A DNA stretch of 50,843 nt, from positions 1 through 50,843 of the forward strand of contig WFVH01000067.1 in NCBI GenBank assembly GCA_015491735.1. Direction: 5' to 3'. Each line of letters begins with the position of its first letter. The stretch's first letter is position 1. The stretch is from Gammaproteobacteria bacterium. GTDB lineage: Bacteria; Pseudomonadota; Gammaproteobacteria; Thiohalospirales; Thiohalospiraceae. Below, one piece after another: positions 1-6,222 of this stretch. The translations under genes and the position numbers were made by a program. The notes beneath the pieces are model-generated. The model worked only from the letters and a program-made list of their open reading frames with translations, had not been told where the DNA came from and searched no databases.

Positions 1-150
1 AACTATTCAGCTCACCCCTGAAATCCGCCATTTCTGCGTTGAAAAAGGGTCATTTACACGCGTAAACTCCCATTTTTCGCCTTGAACTGACGAATTTCAG
101 GGGCAATCTGAACAGTTACCGGCTTGTTTTATACTATGCTGAATAGTTAC
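1..150 (+). mobile_element. MITE-like palindromic element, copy 1 (left end cut by window)
   Basis: Almost complete copy of a 152-bp non-coding element; only the first two bases of the left terminal repeat (GTAACTATTCAGC) fall outside the window. It ends with the inverted repeat GCTGAATAGTTAC at 138-150. The interior is a long imperfect palindrome centred on TTTACACGCGTAAA. It matches the copies at 3853 and 5293 almost base for base. The target duplication cannot be checked because the left flank is missing. It lies just beyond the stop codon of the NRAMP-like gene, where its hairpin might stop transcription (inference). Confidence 0.88.
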
Positions 151-172
151 AAAAAGGGTTAATCAATATGAG

Positions 173-1468
173 CTACTTCAATACGATCAGCCACAGATAG
201 GCCAGACTGAAAAGCGTCATGACCGCTATGCCTACCCGGCTCCACAAATTCATCAGGCGGCTAGGCCGGTCCGCCTCGCTGACGGTATCACCATACATTA
301 CCCGGTAGTTGATGTAGGCTATGATCGGCGCCGAAACAAAAGATACAACCGTCGCGGTAGTAACAACCAGGCCCATGGCGCCAGAGATGTTTTTAATCAC
401 GATAAACGTAATAATGGTGCCAATTACTGCCGCCACCAGCATGGCATGATAAACCGTTTTTGTGGCCCCCTGGCGAGACTCGTAATCCCCCTTGCCTTTC
501 CAGATGAAATAACTCTCTTCCAGCGTTCTGGGGTAGGCATCCAGGCAGGTCAGGGTGGTGCTGAACATGGTGGCCAGGGCGGCAATGCCAATGAGAGGAT
601 AGGCCCAGTCACCCAGTGATTCCGTATACATGTTAACCAGCTGACCGGCGAATATCGCTCCGTTGGCCGAGAGTTGTTCACCACTGCCAAACATAACCAA
701 CGCGCCCAGGGACAAAAAGGCCATTGCCAGCAGAGCCGTGCCGAAAAAACCCACCTTGAAGTCCAGCATCGCCCTGGACAGCGGGACACGTGCCTCCTTG
801 CCGCGATTGGCCTCTTCCGACCATACCGAATGCCAGACGCTGATGTCCATGGGGGCCGGCATCCAGCCAAGAAACGCCGCTATGAATATGATATCCGCAT
901 GTTCAGCCAGACTGAACTGCACCGGAGCACCCGGATGAAAACCGCCTGGAGCGGTCATCAGCACAATGGTCAAGGCCGCAATCGTGGTCAGGGTCAGAAT
1001 GATTATGATCACTTTCATCACCCGGTCCAGCGCGCCATACTGCCCCACATACAAAATGATCGCGGCGGCGATGAGGACCATAATGGCGGGAATATGGGGC
1101 ATGTATTCCGCCGGCAGTTTCAGGCCAAAAAAATAGATGGCGATCGAGCTGGTAACAATTGTAACGGCAGCCTGAATGAGACACATGGACAGCAGCGTCA
1201 TGATGATATAGAGCGCCAAGGCCCACCTCCCCAGAGCATGGTAGCCGTGCAGAATATTGCGTCCGGTCAAGGCAGTGTATTGCGGCCCGTACATGAAAAA
1301 CGGATATTTGATCAGGTGGATCAGCGGAATCAGCAACAGGAAAAGAAACTCATAAGCTGCCCCTGCCCTGGTTGACATCACCAGATGCGAGACCCCCACC
1401 GCCGCACCCGCATACAGCAGGCCGGGACCAAGATCGGATAGTATTTTTGTTGGCCTGGATAAGCTCAT
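173..1468 (-). CDS. NRAMP-like (Nramp-related) transporter
   Basis: Predicted inner-membrane transporter of 431 residues with about eleven hydrophobic segments, related to the NRAMP divalent-metal transporter family. The first segment has the family's GPGLL start but reads AAVGVSHLV where true metal transporters carry the metal-binding DPGN motif. The sixth-segment region reads GWMPAPMDISVW instead of a canonical MPH motif. Metal ions may therefore not be the substrate, and the cargo is unknown. I start at the ATG at 1468; an upstream in-frame start at 1570 would encode residues from a degenerate repeat relic and is less likely. A TATAAA-like -10 lies at 1606-1611 on the minus strand. The gene is monocistronic, with MITE copies on both sides. 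Confidence 0.8.
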   Translation of the reverse strand: MSLSRPTKILSDLGPGLLYAGAAVGVSHLVMSTRAGAAYEFLFLLLIPLIHLIKYPFFMYGPQYTALTGRNILHGYHALGRWALALYIIMTLLSMCLIQAAVTIVTSSIAIYFFGLKLPAEYMPHIPAIMVLIAAAIILYVGQYGALDRVMKVIIIILTLTTIAALTIVLMTAPGGFHPGAPVQFSLAEHADIIFIAAFLGWMPAPMDISVWHSVWSEEANRGKEARVPLSRAMLDFKVGFFGTALLAMAFLSLGALVMFGSGEQLSANGAIFAGQLVNMYTESLGDWAYPLIGIAALATMFSTTLTCLDAYPRTLEESYFIWKGKGDYESRQGATKTVYHAMLVAAVIGTIITFIVIKNISGAMGLVVTTATVVSFVSAPIIAYINYRVMYGDTVSEADRPSRLMNLWSRVGIAVMTLFSLAYLWLIVLK

Positions 1469-1510
1469 CGTAACGACTCGGCAAATTGCAAATGTTGGTG
1501 GTATCCGCCC

Positions 1511-1600
1511 GGCCTGCCCTGAAAGCCGGCAGTTCAAAGCGAAAGATACCCTTCCGGTGTGAACGGCCACTTTTTCTGACAGAGCAGCGGTGTTCGCGGC
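1511..1600 (-). repeat. degenerate relic of the MITE family
   Basis: This stretch aligns with copy 2 in the same orientation: CCCTGAAA, then CAGTTCAA-GCGAAA, then GTGTGAACGGCCACTTTTTC are recognisable blocks in the same order and spacing, with many substitutions. The terminal repeats are no longer clear. It is probably an old insertion in the leader of the NRAMP-like gene and explains the spurious upstream reading-frame extension there. Confidence 0.55.
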
Positions 1601-1783
1601 GCTATTTTATACCTATACGGTTACTGTTCACAGAAATAGCATGGCCGCAAGATGCAAAGCACCCCACCTGGCCCGTTTTCCGGCTTGTGGATGGTGTCTG
1701 CCGCCATCGAGCAAGCGCCGGTGCGACCTTGCGCGCAGCCGGTAATTATTGACCTGGTACTCTTTCAAGGTAATAAATCAGGA

Positions 1784-1935
1784 GTAACTATTCAGCATGG
1801 TATGAAACAAGCCGGTAACTGTTCAGATTGCCCCTGAAATTCGTCAGTTCAAGGCGAAAAACGGGAGTTTACACGTGTAAATGACCATTTTTCAACGCAG
1901 AAATGGCGGATTTCAGGGGTGAGCTGAATAGTTAC
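1784..1935 (-). mobile_element. MITE-like palindromic element, copy 2 (inverted)
   Basis: Complete 152-bp copy in the opposite orientation to the other three. It is bounded by GTAACTATTCAGC and GCTGAATAGTTAC and flanked by a perfect 8-bp direct repeat AATCAGGA at 1776-1783 and 1936-1943, the signature of transposition. It has no coding capacity. It sits between the divergent NRAMP-like and histidine kinase genes, about 180 bp upstream of the kinase. Confidence 0.93.
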
Positions 1936-2112
1936 AATCAGGATTCATATTCAGCCATCGTGTGATGCTCCAGCTATTGACGTGGACTCATGGACTCCGG
2001 CGGCGGCGCCGGGGCATCCACATGAGCTTATGTTTTTGACATTGAATGCATAATCTGCGTCAATACTAACCTGCTTGCTCCCTTCACCCTTTTGCTGAAT
2101 CTACCTTCAAAT
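1936..2112 (+). promoter_or_regulatory. leader of the histidine kinase gene with a weak promoter candidate
   Basis: A perfect TTGACA lies at 2036-2041. The hexamer 17 bases further on (GTCAAT) is a poor -10, so the promoter is only tentative. A GC-rich palindromic patch (GGCGGCGCC) lies near 2003-2013. I see no other feature between copy 2 and the kinase gene. Confidence 0.25.
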
Positions 2113-2916
2113 ATGCTTACGGAAAAACAGCGCCTGGAAATTCAAGCTTGCAGTAAAGATGAAAAAAGCTTCGATACCATCATGGAGATCATTTCATTCC
2201 AACACAAGATGCTGGAAAAGACAAAAACGGAGCTTTTTTCAGTTATCGGGCATGAATTGAGAACACCCCTGACAGCAATTCAGGCAAGCCTTACCCTGCT
2301 TGCAAGAAAGGGGGACGAGCTGCCGCCGGGCAAAGCCAGGCAGTTGTTCGAGATCGCAATAGAGAACAGCGTCCGGTTGCGCGATCTGATCAACCATTTT
2401 CTGGATCTTCAGATGCTGGAAAGTGGCGAGATCAAACTCCAACTGCAAACAGTGGAACTCAAACCACTGCTCAATCAGGCAGTTAACAATCTGAAGCTTC
2501 TTGCTGCAAGCAAACAGATTGAACTCGTACTCTGTGAGAAAGTCCGGCATATCCGGGTCAAGGCCGATCCCGAACGGTTAATGCAGGTGATCAGCAACCT
2601 GCTATCCAACGCCATCAAGTTCTCCCCCACCTCTTCCAGAATCACCATCACAGTCGACAAGTCCGGAACCAGGGGGCGTTTCTCCATCGCGGATCAGGGT
2701 CCCGGCATCGATGAATCGCTCCAGCCCTTTATCTTTGACAAATTTGTCCAGGCAGACGTTACCGATGGCCGGAGATCAGGGGGGACAGGACTTGGATTGA
2801 GCATCTGCAAAGCCATTGTCGCGCAGCTGGAAGGAGAGATTGGATTTAGCACAGCAACCAATGCCGGCACAACATTCTACGTTGAGCTACCCGCTGACCC
2901 GCAAAGCACCGCTTAA
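2113..2916 (+). CDS. soluble sensor histidine kinase
   Basis: Two-component histidine kinase of 267 residues. A short coiled N-terminus leads into the dimerisation/phosphoacceptor helix, with the H-box GHELRTPL and phospho-accepting His47. The ATPase domain follows, with N-box (NLLSNAIKF), G1 (DQGPGID), F (FDKFVQ) and G2 (GGTGLGLSI) boxes. There is no membrane segment and no PAS or other sensor domain, so the signal is unknown and it may act with a partner. No response regulator gene is adjacent. I use the ATG at 2113; a TTG at 2092 would add seven residues, and neither start has a clear ribosome binding site. Confidence 0.85.
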   Translation: MLTEKQRLEIQACSKDEKSFDTIMEIISFQHKMLEKTKTELFSVIGHELRTPLTAIQASLTLLARKGDELPPGKARQLFEIAIENSVRLRDLINHFLDLQMLESGEIKLQLQTVELKPLLNQAVNNLKLLAASKQIELVLCEKVRHIRVKADPERLMQVISNLLSNAIKFSPTSSRITITVDKSGTRGRFSIADQGPGIDESLQPFIFDKFVQADVTDGRRSGGTGLGLSICKAIVAQLEGEIGFSTATNAGTTFYVELPADPQSTA

Positions 2917-2974
2917 AGCCCTTTCTGATTCCAGTCGATAGGACTGTATAGGTTTTCACTGGATTCCGTGATAA

Positions 2975-3826
2975 ATGCTCATCCACCGACTGGTAGCTCT
3001 TGTCATCTGCGTTGCATCCCCCTTACCGCCCCTCCTGGCAGGTGAGCTGCGTTACGGGGTGACCGCAGATGAATCACAATGGTCCAGCTCCGGCAACCGG
3101 TTGGCCTGCCGCCTGTCACAAAAAATCCCCTACTTTGGTCAAGCGCTGTTTACGAGCCAGGCCGGTGGCGGCCTAACACTCTCTTTCCAGTTGGAGAGGG
3201 AGCCGGTAAAAAAAAGGCGCGTGGCCCATCTGCGGGCCACCCCACCGCCCTGGAAACATGATATCCCTGACGTGGATATTGCCAAAGTTACCCTCAACAC
3301 CGGGAAAACACTGGTCGTCTTTGGCCGTAGCGCTGCGCTGCGCACACTTTACGAGCTGGAAAAGGGGATGTCTCCCCAGCTTACTTTCCAGGATTGGGCC
3401 GATGGCCGTGATCGAATCAGCGCAAGAATCTCTCCGGTCAAGCTTCGTTCCGCCCTGTCTCTTTTCCAACAGTGCAGCGGAGCACTGCACCCGGACAGTT
3501 TTGACGACATTCGGAACATGGATATCCGTTTCAGCAACGACAGCTACCAACTGACCAGGAAAAGCAAAACAATTTTAAAGCGCATCATCGCCTATCTGAA
3601 AGTGGATCCAGCCATCTCCCGCATTATTTTGACAGGGTACGCCAACAGAGACAGCAACGAACTCTATAACCAGGAGCTATCCCAGATGCGTCTGGATACA
3701 GTGCAGGAGTATTTGACAAACAGCGCTGTGCCAGCGGAACTCATCGTAAGCATCAACTTAAACGACAGAACAAAGAACAGCCGCAAAACGAAGAGAGGCG
3801 TCCATATCCGCCTGGAAAAAGAATAG
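2975..3826 (+). CDS. MotY-like OmpA-family protein
   Basis: Exported protein of 283 residues with a signal peptide of about 23 residues (LVALVICVASPLPPLLAG). The N-terminal half carries the pattern SQW....CRLSQ.IP.FG.A.F...AGG.L, typical of MotY, the T-ring protein that holds stator units of sodium-driven polar flagellar motors. The C-terminal part (about residues 180-283) is an OmpA/MotB-like peptidoglycan-binding domain (IILTGYANRD, NQELSQMRLDTVQEYL). No other flagellar gene lies in the window, which is normal for scattered motY genes. It could also be a general OmpA-like envelope protein. It is followed at once by MITE copy 3. Confidence 0.72.
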   Translation: MLIHRLVALVICVASPLPPLLAGELRYGVTADESQWSSSGNRLACRLSQKIPYFGQALFTSQAGGGLTLSFQLEREPVKKRRVAHLRATPPPWKHDIPDVDIAKVTLNTGKTLVVFGRSAALRTLYELEKGMSPQLTFQDWADGRDRISARISPVKLRSALSLFQQCSGALHPDSFDDIRNMDIRFSNDSYQLTRKSKTILKRIIAYLKVDPAISRIILTGYANRDSNELYNQELSQMRLDTVQEYLTNSAVPAELIVSINLNDRTKNSRKTKRGVHIRLEKE

Positions 3827-3852
3827 CCCTCCCACAAAAGGATTCCTCCTGT

Positions 3853-4004
3853 GTAACTATTCAGCTCACCCCTGAAATCCGCCATTTCTGCGTTGAAAAA
3901 TGGTCATTTACACGCGTAAACTCCCATTTTTCGCCTTGAACTGACGATTTTCAAAGGCAATCTGAACAGTTACCGGCTTGTTTCAGACTATGCTGAATAG
4001 TTAC
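3853..4004 (+). mobile_element. MITE-like palindromic element, copy 3
   Basis: Complete 152-bp copy with 13-bp terminal inverted repeats and a perfect 8-bp target duplication CCTCCTGT at 3845-3852 and 4005-4012. The core palindrome runs to the internal repeat CTGAACAGTTAC (3962-3973), followed by a 31-bp tail that ends in the outer repeat. The element ends 49 bp upstream of the argG start codon, so it probably lies within or next to the argG control region. Confidence 0.93.
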
Positions 4005-4053
4005 CCTCCTGTTAGAATTGTTCATCAATCCGGGAGCAGGGATCTGAACAGAT

Positions 4054-5277
4054 ATGAAGAAAAAAGTCGACAAGGTAGTGCTGGCCTACTCGGGAGGACT
4101 TGATACCTCCATAATCCTCAAATGGCTGCAGGATGAGTATGACTGTGAAGTCGTTACCTTCACCGCCGATATCGGGCAGGGAGAAGAGGTGGAACCAGCC
4201 CGCACCAAAGCCCGGGCACTGGGAGTGGAGCAGGTCTTTATCGAGGATTTGCGAGAGGAGTTCGCCAGGAACTACGTATTCCCCATGTTCCGCGCCAATG
4301 CGATTTACGAGGGCGAATACCTTCTCGGCACATCAATCGCCCGCCCACTGATAGCCAAACGGCTGGTAGAGATTGCCGACTTGACCCAGGCCGATGCTAT
4401 CTCCCACGGAGCAACCGGAAAAGGCAACGATCAGGTGCGCTTTGAACTGGGCGCCTACGCTCTGAAACCGGATATCCACATTATCGCTCCTTGGCGGGAG
4501 TGGAACTTGAACTCCCGTGAAAAACTGCTCCATTACGCTGAACAGCACGGAATTCCCATTGAGCAAAAAAGAGGCAACAAATCACCTTACTCCATGGATG
4601 CCAATCTGTTGCACATATCCTACGAAGGAGACCGCCTGGAAGACCCGTGGGCCGAGCCGGAAGAGGAGATGTGGCGCTGGAGTGTATCACCCGAACAGGC
4701 GCCGGACAGAGCCACCTATATTGAATTGAGCTACCAAAATGGTGATATCGTCGCCATCAACGGTGAGCGGAAAACCCCTGCGCAAATCATGCGCCACCTT
4801 AACAGGGCGGGCGGCGCAAACGGTATCGGCCGTAGCGATATCGTAGAGAACCGGTATGTGGGCATGAAGTCCCGCGGCTGCTATGAAACCCCGGCAGGCA
4901 CCATTATGCTAAAGGCCCACCGCGCTATTGAATCCATCACCCTAGATCGTGAAGCAGCCCACCTCAAGGATGAGCTGATGCCACGCTACGCCACGTTGAT
5001 ATACAACGGCTACTGGTGGTCGCCGGAACGGCAGATGCTGCAGCAGATGATTGACGCTTCCCAGGCCCCGGTAAACGGCAAAGTACGCCTCAAACTCTAC
5101 AAGGGGAACGTCACCGTGACAGGACGGGCCTCAGAACACAACAGCCTGTTCGATACAAGCATCGCCACCTTCGAAGATGATGCTGGCGCCTACGACCAAC
5201 AGGATGCGGAAGGCTTTATCAAGCTCAACGCCCTGCGGCTGCGCATCGCCGGGCGCCTTGGGAAGAAATACCTGTAG
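4054..5277 (+). CDS. argG: argininosuccinate synthase
   Basis: Full-length enzyme (407 residues) that joins citrulline and aspartate with ATP to form argininosuccinate, the penultimate step of arginine synthesis in the cytoplasm. The nucleotide-binding PP-loop SGGLDTS is at residues 13-19. Family blocks such as [40 protein letters not shown] and YNGYWWSPE are all present. The start is the ATG at 4054, and a purine-rich GGGAGCAGGGA stretch lies upstream at a rather long distance. No other arginine gene is adjacent. MITEs flank the gene on both sides, and the upstream one probably displaced or modified the original promoter. Confidence 0.96.
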   Translation: MKKKVDKVVLAYSGGLDTSIILKWLQDEYDCEVVTFTADIGQGEEVEPARTKARALGVEQVFIEDLREEFARNYVFPMFRANAIYEGEYLLGTSIARPLIAKRLVEIADLTQADAISHGATGKGNDQVRFELGAYALKPDIHIIAPWREWNLNSREKLLHYAEQHGIPIEQKRGNKSPYSMDANLLHISYEGDRLEDPWAEPEEEMWRWSVSPEQAPDRATYIELSYQNGDIVAINGERKTPAQIMRHLNRAGGANGIGRSDIVENRYVGMKSRGCYETPAGTIMLKAHRAIESITLDREAAHLKDELMPRYATLIYNGYWWSPERQMLQQMIDASQAPVNGKVRLKLYKGNVTVTGRASEHNSLFDTSIATFEDDAGAYDQQDAEGFIKLNALRLRIAGRLGKKYL

Positions 5278-5292
5278 GAATGTTGTTTTCAA

Positions 5293-5444
5293 GTAACTAT
5301 TCAGCTCACCCCTGAAATCCGCCATTTCTGCGTTGAAAAATGGTCATTTACACGTGTAAACTCCCATTTTTCGCCTTGAACTGACGAATTTCAGGGGCAA
5401 TCTGAACAGTTACCGGCTTGTTTCATACCATGCTGAATAGTTAC
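5293..5444 (+). mobile_element. MITE-like palindromic element, copy 4
   Basis: Complete 152-bp copy with perfect 13-bp terminal repeats. The flanks GTTTTCAA (5285-5292) and ATTTTCAA (5445-5452) form an 8-bp target duplication with one later mismatch. It lies between the convergent argG and sfsA genes, 15 bp after the argG stop and 13 bp after the sfsA stop, where its hairpin could serve as a two-way terminator (inference). Confidence 0.92.
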
Positions 5445-5457
5445 ATTTTCAATTTTT

Positions 5458-6222
5458 TCAGGGCAGGCCCGGAAAGTTTGAACCTGTATCCGCGGTACTT
5501 GCCAACCTGCAAAACCCGGAAACTTTCGTTTCCAAGGGAGCGATCAACCTGATTTCCTGTATTGAAATGCTCGTTTGGTAAGCAATAATTTCAACGCCAC
5601 TTGCCACCGCCTCCCGCAGCATGCGGCCATATTCGGGGTCGATGTGATCAGCCGGACGAACGGCACGCACGTCTGCCCGTTGCACACAGAAAAACAGCAC
5701 CGCCCGGTTCCCCTGCTTCACCATCTCCATCAGTTCGTGCAGATGTTTGATACCACGAAGCGTCGGAGCATCGGGGAAAAAGGCAACAGCACCTTCAGCG
5801 GCCGTTACATTTTTTACTTCCACATAGCAGTTTGGGCGGTCCTCTTTTTCCAGCAACAGATCGATGCGGCTGCGCCCGGAACCGTAACTGACTTCGCTGC
5901 GGATGGCATCGTAACCCCCCAGCTCGGGTATCGCGCCGGTCTCGATCCCTTCCCGCACCAGGTGATTGCTCAACAGGGTATTGATCCCCACCTTCACTCC
6001 GCCGGCGGTTTCGCTGATCTCCCAGGACCAGGGGTATTTGCGCTTCGGGTTACCGCTGTCACGAATCCACACCCGGCTGCCCGGCTCGGCACACCCCAGC
6101 ATGGAGCCGGTATTGGGGGTATGTGCTGTGATCACCTCGCCGTCCGGAAGGCGCACATCGGCCAGAAAGCGTTTGTAGCGCCGGATCAGCTCCCCCTCCA
6201 CCAACGGTGTGGCAAATCGCAT
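5458..6222 (-). CDS. sfsA: DNA/RNA nuclease SfsA family protein
   Basis: SfsA homologue of 254 residues, first named as a sugar fermentation stimulation protein and now placed among nuclease-fold DNA-binding proteins. The N-terminal OB-like part shows RYKRFLADVRLPDG and HTPNTGSMLGC. The nuclease-fold core has GSGRSRIDLLLE and YVEVKNVT, whose Asp and E-x-K pattern fits a PD-(D/E)xK-like site. I choose the ATG at 6222, which matches the usual start and overlaps the relA stop as TGATG; an ATG five codons earlier is possible. The C-terminus carries about 20 residues more than the E. coli protein. Likely co-transcribed with relA. Confidence 0.93.
   Translation of the reverse strand: MRFATPLVEGELIRRYKRFLADVRLPDGEVITAHTPNTGSMLGCAEPGSRVWIRDSGNPKRKYPWSWEISETAGGVKVGINTLLSNHLVREGIETGAIPELGGYDAIRSEVSYGSGRSRIDLLLEKEDRPNCYVEVKNVTAAEGAVAFFPDAPTLRGIKHLHELMEMVKQGNRAVLFFCVQRADVRAVRPADHIDPEYGRMLREAVASGVEIIAYQTSISIQEIRLIAPLETKVSGFCRLASTADTGSNFPGLP

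Noticed and set aside
1469-1570. N-terminal extension of the NRAMP-like protein from an ATG at 1570
   Set aside because: The extra 34 residues are encoded by the degenerate repeat relic and are not hydrophobic or family-like; the start at 1468 fits the conserved N-terminus.
1-1935. MITE copies 1 and 2 as ends of a composite transposon carrying the NRAMP-like gene
   Set aside because: Copy 2 has its own perfect 8-bp duplication on both sides, so it inserted on its own. The left flank of copy 1 is outside the window and cannot be tested.
1-5444. CRISPR array formed by the regularly occurring repeats
   Set aside because: The units are 152 bp, hundreds to thousands of bases apart, in both orientations and flanked by target duplications; there are no spacers or cas genes.
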